Below, piece after piece: positions 43,014 through 51,805 of a DNA stretch of 64,000 bases. Within the stretch, counting starts at the first letter, position 1; each line of letters starts with the position of its first letter. The stretch comes from G038396625 sp038396625 (GTDB taxonomy: Bacteria; Bacillota; Clostridia; Peptostreptococcales; Thermotaleaceae), in NCBI GenBank assembly GCA_038396625.1, contig CP121688.1:2046001-2110000 (forward strand), read 5' to 3'. The notes beneath the pieces were generated by a model. It was not told the DNA's origin, did no database searches, and saw only the letters and a list, made by a program, of their open reading frames with translations. Made by a program: the position numbers and the translations under genes.

Positions 43014-44693
43014 CTAATCTAAGCTATAAGTCACTTTTAGCCATTCTTCTAGCGTTGTTACCCCTTCTAGTACCAAGTGTTTTCCTGTTTCCTTTAAACT
43101 AACCATTCCTTCTTCAAAGGCTGTTTGCCGCAAGGTATCAATGCTTTTTCTTTGATCAATTTGTATTCGTATATTCTTTCCAATAGACATCATCTCATGA
43201 ATGGCTGTCCTTCCTTTGTATCCCGTATGGTTGCAATAACTGCAGCCTTCTCCTTTATAAAGCATCACTTCCGTAGGCATCTCTAGCAGCTTTTTTTCAT
43301 GCATGGTTGGCATATAAGTCTTTTTGCAATGCTCACAGATTTTACGTACCAACCGTTGCGCAATAACACCACTTAATGCGGAAGAAACAAGATATGGCTC
43401 AATGCCCATGTCCATCAATCTCGTAATGGTTGAGGATGCATCATTCGTATGCATCGTGCTTAAAACAAGATGCCCTGTTATTGCAGCACGGACAGCTATT
43501 TGTGCAGTTTCAGGATCGCGTATCTCTCCAATCATGATAATATCAGGATCTTGGCGAAGAATAGATCTCAATGCATTTGCAAATGTCAATCCTGCCTTTG
43601 CGTTTACCTGTACTTGACTAACCCCTTGCAACCTGTATTCCACGGGATCTTCTACCGTAATAATGTTTTTTTCAATTTTATTTAATTCCCGCAGAATAGT
43701 ATATAATGTCGTGGTCTTTCCACTTCCCGTTGGACCCGTAACTAATATAATTCCGTTGGGTCTCTGAATAACCTTCTCGAAAATTTCTAGATTTCTTCTT
43801 GAAAAACCTAATTGACTTTTAGAAAATAAAAATCCACTTCGATCTAATAATCGGATCACAATCTTTTCTCCATAAACTGTAGGAAGTACAGCAATCCTAA
43901 GATCCAACTCCTTACCATCTATTGTTGTTTCTAGGCGTCCATCTTGAGGAATTCTCTTTTCAGCAATATCCATTTTTCCCATAATCTTGATTCTTGTGAT
44001 AATAGCGGAATGGGTAGTTTTTGATGGCGTCATGATTTCTTGCAATTCTCCATCAATCCGAAATCTCACGCGAAGACTATTTTCAAGGGGCTCTATATGA
44101 ATATCGCTTGCCTTAGATTTTACAGCCTGCTTTATAATTGAATTCACCAGCCTTACCACAGGAGCATTATTAATATCATTTAACACTTCTTCATTTAATG
44201 CTTCCATATCTTCTACATTGTATTGTTTCTTAAAGTCTTCAATGGCTTTTTCAGCGCTTTGTTTATGATAATATTGATCAATTGCATAAAAAATATCTTG
44301 CTTTGTGGCAATTGCAGGTTCTACCTCTAACCCTGTTGCTATCTTTACATCATCTATCGCAAAAATGTTAAGAGGATCAACCATCGCTACCACGAGACGA
44401 TCTCTTTCTTTTTTTACAGGAATAAGCATATTTCTCCTTGCTAAGTTTTCACTGATTAATCTAGGTATCTCAGGATCAATAAAATGCTTTTCAAGATCCA
44501 TATGTGGAATCCCAAACTGAAATTCTAACACTTCGATAATTTGTTTCTCTTGTATAATGCCTTCCTCAATTAAAATTTCTCCTAATTTTTTACCCGAATT
44601 CTTTTGCAGTTTTAATGCATGATGTAACTGCTCTTTTGTAATTAGGCCTGCATCCATTAATAAGTTTCCTAGTTTTTTCTTATTTCCCACCAT
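43014..44693 (-). CDS. pilB: Pilus extension ATPase PilB with N-terminal MshEN-type domain
   Basis: PilB powers pilus polymerisation. The N-terminal 150 residues contain two copies of the RLGxxL...L...Q pattern of MshEN domains (KLGNLLMDAGLITKEQL and KLGEILIEEGIIQEKQ), which bind c-di-GMP in MshE. The ATPase core has GPTGSGKTTTLYTILREL, DIIMIGEIRDPETA and TGHLVLSTMHTNDA. The zinc tetracysteine is CEHCKKTYMP with CSYCNHTGYKG. I use ATG 44693, 5 nt after AGGTGG. It is the first gene after the riboswitch leader. Confidence 0.95.
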   Translation of the reverse strand: MVGNKKKLGNLLMDAGLITKEQLHHALKLQKNSGKKLGEILIEEGIIQEKQIIEVLEFQFGIPHMDLEKHFIDPEIPRLISENLARRNMLIPVKKERDRLVVAMVDPLNIFAIDDVKIATGLEVEPAIATKQDIFYAIDQYYHKQSAEKAIEDFKKQYNVEDMEALNEEVLNDINNAPVVRLVNSIIKQAVKSKASDIHIEPLENSLRVRFRIDGELQEIMTPSKTTHSAIITRIKIMGKMDIAEKRIPQDGRLETTIDGKELDLRIAVLPTVYGEKIVIRLLDRSGFLFSKSQLGFSRRNLEIFEKVIQRPNGIILVTGPTGSGKTTTLYTILRELNKIEKNIITVEDPVEYRLQGVSQVQVNAKAGLTFANALRSILRQDPDIIMIGEIRDPETAQIAVRAAITGHLVLSTMHTNDASSTITRLMDMGIEPYLVSSALSGVIAQRLVRKICEHCKKTYMPTMHEKKLLEMPTEVMLYKGEGCSYCNHTGYKGRTAIHEMMSIGKNIRIQIDQRKSIDTLRQTAFEEGMVSLKETGKHLVLEGVTTLEEWLKVTYSLD

Positions 44694-44726
44694 TTCATCC
44701 ACCTATATCTCATTTTTTATACAATA

Positions 44727-44757
44727 ATAAAAGGCTCACTATATTATCTAGTCAGCC
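44727..44757 (-). terminator. Riboswitch-controlled terminator before pilB
   Basis: On the minus strand GGCTGACTA (44757-44749) pairs with TAGTGAGCC (44741-44733), with one G-G mismatch and a 7-nt loop, then TTTTATT. Its 5' arm is also the 3' strand of the aptamer P1 helix, so the two structures exclude each other. Confidence 0.75.
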
Positions 44758-44820
44758 GGTTACGCCACTGCATCCACATGACATAAGCGTCCAAATATAG
44801 TCATGTTTCTTTTGCTCTAA
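44749..44820 (-). promoter_or_regulatory. c-di-GMP-II riboswitch (aptamer) of the type IV pilus operon
   Basis: Read on the minus strand, the leader shows the class II order. GAAAC is followed by ACATGAC (44806-44800), which pairs with GTCATGT (44782-44776) as the pseudoknot helix. TTTGGACGCTT and GTGGCGTAACCGGCT hold an ACGC/GCGT helix and the conserved AACCGRC joint. TTAGAGC at the 5' end can pair with GCTGACTAG (P1, 2-nt bulge). Ligand-stabilised P1 would sequester the 5' arm of the terminator, so c-di-GMP should turn pili on, as known for the Clostridioides difficile type IV pilus locus. The class is assigned from memory of the consensus. Confidence 0.78.
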
Positions 44821-44837
44821 CATTTTCATTTATTTTT

Positions 44838-44843
44838 ATTATA
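44838..44843 (-). promoter_or_regulatory. -10 element of the pilus operon promoter
   Basis: TATAAT on the minus strand lies about 18 nt before the aptamer starts, so the transcript would begin just upstream of it. No good -35 is visible at 17 bp. Confidence 0.4.
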
Positions 44844-44993
44844 CAATATAATTCAACGCCTACCATTAAAATCCTGCTTTTTTTGAAAACTATCACATGA
44901 TTTTTACATACTTTTCACATAATCTACTTATTTCATCATGCTGTTACAAAATATTCTGTTTTTCGAATATAGATTCTCATTACAATAGCCCTT

Positions 44994-46277
44994 TCACTTT
45001 AGATTGTTTGATTTTGATGGAGCAAGAAAAATAGTGTCTATGCTTTCGTTAGATTCAATGAGTTTCACAGTATTATCTTTTGAGTTCGATGCTCTCCATA
45101 AACTGTTTTCATTTATCAAATGATATGCTGTAGGGTGATTGAGTGCATCTGTAAGTGGCAAAACCTCATATACCCGTTTTCCATCTTCTAAATATTTGTG
45201 TACCCAAGTAGGGGTATAGCTGACTTCTTTTAAAGAAAGGCTATTATTGTCTAAATCCTTATTGAAAATAACATTCACAATTATACCATCTTCTGTATAT
45301 CTGTTTTTCATTATTTCATATCTTTGATTGGATAAAAAATTACCCATTGAATAAACAATTAGTGTGTTTTTTGATCCTTCTTTTTGTTGAATCCATTCAA
45401 TTGGTTGCAAAACATGGGGATGACTTCCAAAAATGATATCTACGCCAAAGGATGCCAGTGCTTGTGCCATTCTTCTCTGTTGTTCATTGGGTTGTTGTTG
45501 ATATTCATTTCCCCAGTGCAAATAAAATACAATGATTTCAGCCCCATCTTCTTTCATCCTTTTTATTTCTTGGTGCATCTCTTCTAAGTCTTCCTTCATC
45601 GTATCATAATGAAATGTATTAATATGATTTTCTAAATCTTTGGGCATCTTTAATGCATTTAAAGTTTTATGCCCTCCATTCCTAGGTGTTTCATAAGTAT
45701 ACGCAATCATACCCACCTTTGTATTCTTTATTTCTTTAATGATAAAGTTCTCTTCTTCTTGGGTATCTTGTGTACCAATGATATTCAATCCCAGTTTTTT
45801 GAGTACATGAATCGTTCTGAATACACCTTGTCTTCCCTTATCTAAAGTGTGATTGTTTGCAGTTATAATTACATCAAAACCAGTATCCTTCAACGCGTCA
45901 CCTAGTGCATCTGGTGTGTTAAATTGTGGAAAACTGGAATAACCAAGCTTTTCTCCGGCAAACGTAGTTTCTAAATTACACAGGGCAATGTCCGCATCTT
46001 CAATATAAGGTTTAACAAATTTAAAATTATTTCTAAAGTCATATCCCTTTAACGCTTGCTTATACTGCGCTCTTAGCTGGGGTCCATGCACCATCACATC
46101 TCCCACAGCGGTGATTTGTATTTCTACTACATTTTTTTTAGTATCTTTAATGCTCTCCTTGTAATCTTCACTGGAATATACAGCGGTTGCAACAGCGGTC
46201 TCCATTTTTTTTTCAAATGTACAAGCCTGTAAACCTAGAATACTTAGCAGCAATATAAGCAATATATTTTTTTTCAT
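44994..46277 (-). CDS. CapA family lipoprotein (poly-gamma-glutamate/capsule-type metallophosphatase fold)
   Basis: A lipoprotein signal (MKKNILLILLLSILGLQAC) with its lipobox cysteine starts the mature protein. The CapA domain follows (about 50-330): ITAVGDVMVHG, ADIALCNLETTFAG, VIITANNHTLDKGRQGV, HWGNEYQ and IIFGSHPHVLQPIEW, a calcineurin-like metal-site pattern. CapA proteins serve in poly-gamma-glutamate export or are of unknown function. No capB/capC genes are nearby, so polymer synthesis is not implied. ATG 46277 follows AAAGGTGA at 5 nt; 427 aa. Confidence 0.9.
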   Translation of the reverse strand: MKKNILLILLLSILGLQACTFEKKMETAVATAVYSSEDYKESIKDTKKNVVEIQITAVGDVMVHGPQLRAQYKQALKGYDFRNNFKFVKPYIEDADIALCNLETTFAGEKLGYSSFPQFNTPDALGDALKDTGFDVIITANNHTLDKGRQGVFRTIHVLKKLGLNIIGTQDTQEEENFIIKEIKNTKVGMIAYTYETPRNGGHKTLNALKMPKDLENHINTFHYDTMKEDLEEMHQEIKRMKEDGAEIIVFYLHWGNEYQQQPNEQQRRMAQALASFGVDIIFGSHPHVLQPIEWIQQKEGSKNTLIVYSMGNFLSNQRYEIMKNRYTEDGIIVNVIFNKDLDNNSLSLKEVSYTPTWVHKYLEDGKRVYEVLPLTDALNHPTAYHLINENSLWRASNSKDNTVKLIESNESIDTIFLAPSKSNNLK

Positions 46278-46513
46278 TTGTATCACCTTTAATCATTCAA
46301 TTTATTTTTCTTAATTATTATACCATTTATTTCCTAAGTTTGTAACACGGAAATAATCGCTTCTAAATCTTGACTTGTTCTGTTTATGCTCTAAATGAAG
46401 TGGCCCATCGTTATCGAAGCAATTACCATTTCCAAGGAAATAGTGTTAAAAAGCTAAAGTCTTACATCTTTTTTCAAAATTCTTCAGCATATTATTTTAA
46501 AGTAATGATAAAA

Positions 46514-46546
46514 AAATATAATGTTAGCTGGATTTGCTAACATTAT
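46514..46546 (-). terminator. sigK terminator
   Basis: ATAATGTTAGC and GCTAACATTAT (46518-46528 / 46536-46546) form an 11-bp stem overlapping the sigK stop, followed on the minus strand by ATATTTTTTT. Confidence 0.85.
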
Positions 46547-47277
46547 TTATTCTGATCTTCTTCAATATTTACTTTGGTATTTCCATAAAAAGCCTTACTA
46601 AGTTTTTTAATAGCTCTCTTTTCTATGCGAGAAACATAAGAACGAGAAATGCCTAATAACTTTGCAATTTCTCTTTGTGTTTTACTTCCTCCATTGGCCA
46701 ATCCATATCTAAGCTGAATAACGGTTTTCTCTCTAGTTTTTAATACATCAGACATTTTTTGATACAATTTCTTTACTTGAATCTTTAATTCTACTTCATC
46801 CAATACTTCATCTGTCTCTGTTCCTAAAATATCAATCAAGGATATTTCATTGCCTTCTTTATCTATCCCTATAGGATCCTGCAATGATACTTCACTTTTT
46901 GTTTTCTTACTTGAGCGAATTGTCATCAGTATTTCATTTTCTATGCATCTTGCAGCATAAGTGGCCAATCTTGTTCCTTTATTTCGGTCGAAGGATGTTA
47001 TGGCTTTAATTAATCCTATTGTACCAATTGAGATTAAATCATCCACTTCTCGCCCAGTATTATGGTATTTTTTAACAATGTGAGCAACTAATCTCAAGTT
47101 TCTTTCTACCAAAATGTTTTTTGCCTCTTCATCTCCTTGCTCGTATAGCTGTAGATAATAAACTTCCTCCTCTGGCGTTAAAGGCTTAGGAAAAGAAGTA
47201 TTACTGGAAACATAGGATACTAACATTAAAATGGGTTTTGCTAAAACAACCGATAAAGTTATCACAGTCGTCCACAT
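46543..47277 (-). CDS. sigK: Sporulation sigma factor sigma-K
   Basis: Sigma-K directs late mother-cell transcription. The 244-aa protein begins with a hydrophobic pro-sequence (MWTTVITLSVVLAKPILMLV), expected to be removed by SpoIVFB. Region 2 follows (NLRLVAHIVKKYHNTGREVD, DLISIGTIGLIKAITSFDRN), then SLQDPIGIDKEGNEISLIDI and region 4 (GSKTQREIAKLLGISRSYVS). The LQDPIGIDKEGNE segment separates it from sigma-E. The gene is continuous, with no skin-type element. ATG 47277 is chosen; a GTG 12 nt upstream overlaps the ribosome site. Confidence 0.95.
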   Translation of the reverse strand: MWTTVITLSVVLAKPILMLVSYVSSNTSFPKPLTPEEEVYYLQLYEQGDEEAKNILVERNLRLVAHIVKKYHNTGREVDDLISIGTIGLIKAITSFDRNKGTRLATYAARCIENEILMTIRSSKKTKSEVSLQDPIGIDKEGNEISLIDILGTETDEVLDEVELKIQVKKLYQKMSDVLKTREKTVIQLRYGLANGGSKTQREIAKLLGISRSYVSRIEKRAIKKLSKAFYGNTKVNIEEDQNK

Positions 47278-47409
47278 GTAGATGCACACCCCCTAAATTT
47301 ATGTCACTTTAAATTATATGTGTGAGCAAATAGAAGTGTGCATGTCTTTATAGAAAAAGTAGCTATCTTTTAAGATTTAAATACACTGTTGAAAACCAAA
47401 CTTTTATTT

Positions 47410-49125
47410 TTAATGTTTGTTTAAAGAATTTATCCGCTGGGCAATTTTTTTAAATAAAGGGGCCGCTGCCTTTCCTCCTGAACCCCCATTTTCAACAATA
47501 ATTGTTATTACGTATTGGGGTGCATCAATAGGAAAATATCCCGTAAACCATGCATGTACTGTTTTTTCACCATCTATTATTGCTTCTGATGAACCTGTTT
47601 TTCCAGCTGCGCCCCCAATTTCTTGTGATTTTGCTTTTATGGCTGTCCCCTCATTAACTGCTGTCTCCATCATAGCTTGAATTATTTTAGCAGTGCCTAT
47701 ATTTATGACAAACTTTGGTACTTTTCTTTTATAAGATTTAATTATATTCCCTTCATCATCTATAATTTTTTTTGCCAAAGAAACCCCATTATCTATGCCG
47801 TTATTTGCAATAATAGCAGTTAGCCTTGCAATCTGCAGTGGTGTAACTTCTAGCGTTCCTTGTCCAATAGAAATATTGCCAATCCCTGCGCCTTTCATAT
47901 AATCTTCTGAGGGTAGGTGACCAGGTACCTCCTCTAATAATCCTATTTCAGTTAGTGATCCAAGACCAAATTTTTGAGCCATATCTATAATATTCTTACT
48001 ACCAATCTTTTGGCCTAATTGAATGAACACAGAATTACAAGATTTAGAAAATGCTTCTGTAAGACTGATTTTTCCATGCCCACCTTTATGAAAACTACTA
48101 CATTTAATTGCTATATCTCCTATTTCTTCATATCCATTACAGAAAAACATGTCCTCCATATCAACGATTCCATATTCAAGAGCTGCAGCGGTTACAATAA
48201 TCTTAAAAATTGATCCAGGAGGATATGTAATTTGTATAGCTCTATTGTAAAGTTCTTTATTTTTGTTTTCTAAGTATGCTGCAACATTACTTTGTTCAAA
48301 ATTTGGTCTACTAACCATTCCCAATAATTCTCCCTGTTTCACATCTAATACAACAATACTTCCTTTTTTAAATACCTTATCAAACTCTTCCTCTATAATT
48401 TGTTGTATAGAATAATCGAGTGTTGTTACAATATTCTTTTTTTCGGTCGCCAAAGCATTTTCAAGAACTGTATACCCTAATCCTGGAATCATTCTTTTTT
48501 TTGCATCCACAATGGCACCTATCTTATATTGCTGATTCTCTTTTAATTCTTGATCATATTTTTTTTCTAATCCTTTTTCTCCTATATTATCAACCTTATT
48601 GATATACCCAATGACATGGGATGCTATTCCCTTTTCATCATATCTGTCACTATAATCTAGTACAAATGCCCCTTGCATATTTACAACTTTTTGTATTAAT
48701 TCCTCATTTTCATTGACAATTTTCATTTCAACAGGTCTATTGCTGTTTAGTTTTTCATATTTAAGCTCATGGATTGTAATCTCTGTCATATCATGAAGCA
48801 ATTGAAGATTTTCAGTAGTCGAATTAAAGTATTCTGGAAACACAATTACATGACTCTTTTTGTATTTATTGGTCAAGGGAATCATATTTCTATCATAAAT
48901 TTTTCCACGTTCAACTCTTGTAGGTATTTCCTTAAACCATTGAGTTTTAGCACGCAAATAATATTCATGTCCTTGGATTAATTGAATATATGCTAATCTA
49001 CCTATAAGGACAAAAATAAAAGCAGTAAAAGTAAATGCAATAAAAAAAACTCTATATTTATTCTCTTTGTTGATGATAGATTGTTGCTGTTGTTGCTTTT
49101 TCTTTCGCTCCATTCTTGATTCCAA
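47410..49125 (-). CDS. Class B penicillin-binding protein (PBP2/FtsI family)
   Basis: This is a peptidoglycan transpeptidase. It has a cytoplasmic lysine/glutamine-rich tail (poly-Q about 11-16), a membrane helix (about 27-47), a pedestal domain beginning RGKIYDRN, and a transpeptidase domain with S305-IFK, SCN at about 362-364 and KTGSS near 500. A TTG at 49125 has GGAAGGTG 6 nt upstream; ATG 49113 is the alternative. About 571 aa. It lies between udk and sigK; its position near sigma-K suggests, but does not show, sporulation-specific use. Confidence 0.9.
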   Translation of the reverse strand: MESRMERKKKQQQQQSIINKENKYRVFFIAFTFTAFIFVLIGRLAYIQLIQGHEYYLRAKTQWFKEIPTRVERGKIYDRNMIPLTNKYKKSHVIVFPEYFNSTTENLQLLHDMTEITIHELKYEKLNSNRPVEMKIVNENEELIQKVVNMQGAFVLDYSDRYDEKGIASHVIGYINKVDNIGEKGLEKKYDQELKENQQYKIGAIVDAKKRMIPGLGYTVLENALATEKKNIVTTLDYSIQQIIEEEFDKVFKKGSIVVLDVKQGELLGMVSRPNFEQSNVAAYLENKNKELYNRAIQITYPPGSIFKIIVTAAALEYGIVDMEDMFFCNGYEEIGDIAIKCSSFHKGGHGKISLTEAFSKSCNSVFIQLGQKIGSKNIIDMAQKFGLGSLTEIGLLEEVPGHLPSEDYMKGAGIGNISIGQGTLEVTPLQIARLTAIIANNGIDNGVSLAKKIIDDEGNIIKSYKRKVPKFVINIGTAKIIQAMMETAVNEGTAIKAKSQEIGGAAGKTGSSEAIIDGEKTVHAWFTGYFPIDAPQYVITIIVENGGSGGKAAAPLFKKIAQRINSLNKH

Positions 49126-49189
49126 ATAAAACACCTTCCTTAGTTCATTGGATAGTTTCAGTATCTCCAATTCTAGGAAGGTGCATACT

Positions 49190-49849
49190 TTATACGATTT
49201 TAAATTCATTGCCATTTTGTTTTTCATATAAGATAGATTTCACTTTTGAAACAATAATATCAATGGCAACTTTATTGTAGCCACCCTCTGGAATAATAAT
49301 ATCTGCATATCTTTTGCTCGGTTCGATGAATTGAAGATGCGCAGGTCGAACGGTATTTAAATATTGTTCAATCACAGACTCTAACGTCCTTCCTCTTTCA
49401 TTGATATCTCTAATAACTCTCCGAATAATTCTTACATCTGCATCGGTATCCACAAATATTTTAATGTCCATTAAGTTTCTCAAATTTTCATCTTCTAATA
49501 TCATAATTCCTTCAAGGATAATAATATCTTTGGGTTCAACGGGTATCGTTTCTTTCTGCCGAGTATGTAAAGAAAAATTATAAATCGGTTTCTGAATACA
49601 TTTACCTGCCAAAAGATCTTGCAGATGCTGAATCAGTAAGGCGGTATCAAAGGCCAAGGGATGATCATAATTGGTGCGTATTCTTTGATTTAGTGTCAAC
49701 TGACTTTGATCTTTATAATAAGAATCTTGTTCAATCATCGTTATCGTATTTTCAGGCAAACTTTCAACAATCGTCTTAGTGATCGTACTTTTCCCTGATC
49801 CGGTTCCACCTGTAATGCCAATTAAAATTGGTTTACTCACCTCTATCAT
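49190..49849 (-). CDS. udk: Uridine kinase
   Basis: Udk phosphorylates uridine and cytidine for pyrimidine salvage. The P-loop is GITGGTGSGKSTITKTIVES (about 12-31), followed by IEQDSYYKDQS and NYDHPLAFD. At 219 aa it is standard. The start overlaps the U32 gene's end by 17 bp. In Bacillus udk also sits just after the yrrM-yrrO group. Confidence 0.95.
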   Translation of the reverse strand: MIEVSKPILIGITGGTGSGKSTITKTIVESLPENTITMIEQDSYYKDQSQLTLNQRIRTNYDHPLAFDTALLIQHLQDLLAGKCIQKPIYNFSLHTRQKETIPVEPKDIIILEGIMILEDENLRNLMDIKIFVDTDADVRIIRRVIRDINERGRTLESVIEQYLNTVRPAHLQFIEPSKRYADIIIPEGGYNKVAIDIIVSKVKSILYEKQNGNEFKIV

Positions 49850-51074
49850 CCTTTCGCTCTTTTCGCAAGATATAATATGGCTTGACTGGTTTATCCATCT
49901 TCACCTTTATCATTTGCTGGGCATGAGGTGCTACTTCGATTTCTTCTTCTTTATTATTCCACATTAAAGAAATTTTTTGCTGGAAATTCTCAATCCCTGG
50001 GCCCATTATCTCAATAATATCCCCTTTAAATATTCTATTTCTCTGCTCTACTGTTGCTATACCTGTATTTTCGTCATAATCTAATACTAAACCTACAAAG
50101 TCATATTCTCTAACATAGGCACTATTATTATATAACTGTTCTTTATGACTAGGTTTTTCTAAATAAAACCCCGCTGTGAATTCCCTATGACTTGCTTTTT
50201 GAATCTCTATCATCCAATTTGGATCATAGACGTAATCTTTTCCTTTTTCATAATACATGTCTATGGCTTTTCTATAAATACGTACAATATTAGCCACATA
50301 ATATGCACTTTTCATTCTACCTTCAATTTTCAGACTAGACAGTCCTGATTCAATAAGTTCTGGGATATATTGAATCATACATAAATCCTTTGAATTAAAG
50401 AAATAAGTTCCTTTTTCATCTTCAAAAACTGGCATATATTCCCCAGGTCTTTTTTCCTCCATAAGATAATACTTCCATCTACAAGGATGCGCACATTCTC
50501 CTCTATTAGCATCTCGATTGACCATATAATTACTTAGCAGGCATCTACCTGAGTAGGATATACACATTGCCCCATGTACAAAAGCTTCTAATTCCAGTTC
50601 AATAGGTATATTCTTTCTTATCTCTTTTATTTCCTCCAAAGATAATTCTCTTGCCAAAATAACTCTTTTGATCCCTTGATTGTACCAAAATCTTGCACTT
50701 AGGTAGTTCGTATTATTTGCCTGGGTACTCAAGTGGACTTCCAACTGTGGTGCTAATTCTTTGACATACATTAATGTACCAGGATCCGATAAAATTACAG
50801 CATCTATATTCAATTCACTTAATGTTTTAATATAGTCAGGTAGTTCTTGCAAATCTTCATTATGAGGAATAATATTTAATGTAACGTATACTTTTTTTCC
50901 TCGCTTATGAGCAAATTCAATCCCTTCTGCCATCTCTTCGATAGAAAAATTCCTTGCACTGGCCCTTAATCCAAAAACTTGTCCTCCTATATATACAGCA
51001 TCCGCACCATATACAATAGCCATTTTTAATTTTTCTAAATCACCCGCAGGTGCTAATAATTCCACTTTGTTCAT
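49833..51074 (-). CDS. U32 family peptidase-like protein (TrhP-type tRNA hydroxylation)
   Basis: The N-terminal TIM-barrel region (ELLAPAGDLEKLKMAIVYGA) leads to the U32 signature LEAFVHGAMCISYSGRCLLS (about 168-187) with a cluster of cysteines (CAHPCRW) that may hold an Fe-S centre. A C-terminal small beta domain completes 413 aa. In Bacillus and E. coli such proteins form 5-hydroxyuridine at tRNA position 34. The adjacent O-methyltransferase would then make 5-methoxyuridine. Only one U32 gene is here, where Bacillus has two. Confidence 0.9.
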   Translation of the reverse strand: MNKVELLAPAGDLEKLKMAIVYGADAVYIGGQVFGLRASARNFSIEEMAEGIEFAHKRGKKVYVTLNIIPHNEDLQELPDYIKTLSELNIDAVILSDPGTLMYVKELAPQLEVHLSTQANNTNYLSARFWYNQGIKRVILARELSLEEIKEIRKNIPIELELEAFVHGAMCISYSGRCLLSNYMVNRDANRGECAHPCRWKYYLMEEKRPGEYMPVFEDEKGTYFFNSKDLCMIQYIPELIESGLSSLKIEGRMKSAYYVANIVRIYRKAIDMYYEKGKDYVYDPNWMIEIQKASHREFTAGFYLEKPSHKEQLYNNSAYVREYDFVGLVLDYDENTGIATVEQRNRIFKGDIIEIMGPGIENFQQKISLMWNNKEEEIEVAPHAQQMIKVKMDKPVKPYYILRKERKDDRGE

Positions 51075-51084
51075 TTTTTACCTC

Positions 51085-51726
51085 CTAATTTTTATAACTT
51101 ATGGCAACGCCATCTCCCACCGGTAATATACATGTTGTCAAATCAGGATGATGCATAATATAATCTAAATACGTTCGCATTCTCTTAACAATAGTTTTTT
51201 TTCTTCGTACTACATATTCATTAGAAGCTACCATCCCTTTATACAGCACATTATCAGAAATCAGTATGCCTCCGTCCTTAAGCAAATTTATACTGGAAGA
51301 AAGAAACTCCATATATTGTCCCTTTGCTGCATCAAGAAATATAATATCAAACTCTTCTTTTAATGTTGGAATAATTTCTTCTGCATTTCCTTCTAAAATT
51401 TGTATTTGTTCCTTTAATCCTGCCTTATCAATATTATTCGTAGCAATTTCAATCATGTCATTTCGTCGTTCAATGCTTGTCAATTTACCATTTTCCATGG
51501 CTTTACAAAATAAAAGAGCTGAATAACCTATCGCGGTACCCACTTCTAATACTGATTTTGCACCACTTATTTTAGTAATCACCTCCAAAAGCTTTCCTAC
51601 CTCTGGTTGGACAATCGGTACATGATAGTCAGAAGCATAATCTTCCATTTGTTTTAATAATCCATTGTGTTCTGGCAAAGTATTTCTTATATATTCTTCT
51701 ACTAATGCATTTACGATATTACTCAA
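51085..51726 (-). CDS. trmR: tRNA 5-hydroxyuridine methyltransferase (TrmR/YrrM)
   Basis: This class I SAM-dependent O-methyltransferase of 213 aa has LEVGTAIGYSALLFCKAM as motif I, a metal site region IIFLDAAKGQYMEF, and LISDNVLYKGMV. YrrM proteins methylate 5-hydroxyuridine-34 in tRNA, matching the upstream-neighbour function. I use TTG 51726 because GAGGAG lies 8 nt upstream; the frame to 51759 lacks a site. Confidence 0.88.
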   Translation of the reverse strand: MSNIVNALVEEYIRNTLPEHNGLLKQMEDYASDYHVPIVQPEVGKLLEVITKISGAKSVLEVGTAIGYSALLFCKAMENGKLTSIERRNDMIEIATNNIDKAGLKEQIQILEGNAEEIIPTLKEEFDIIFLDAAKGQYMEFLSSSINLLKDGGILISDNVLYKGMVASNEYVVRRKKTIVKRMRTYLDYIMHHPDLTTCILPVGDGVAISYKN

Positions 51727-51764
51727 TATACACAACTCCTCTAAACATATAATAAACAAAAATC

Positions 51765-51790
51765 AATACGTGGGATCCCTTCCACGTATT
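51765..51790 (-). terminator. Terminator between mltG and trmR
   Basis: AATACGTGG and CCACGTATT form a 9-bp stem with an 8-nt loop, followed on the minus strand by GATTTTTG. Confidence 0.75.
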
Positions 51791-51805
51791 AGTTTTTCCT
51801 TTAAA

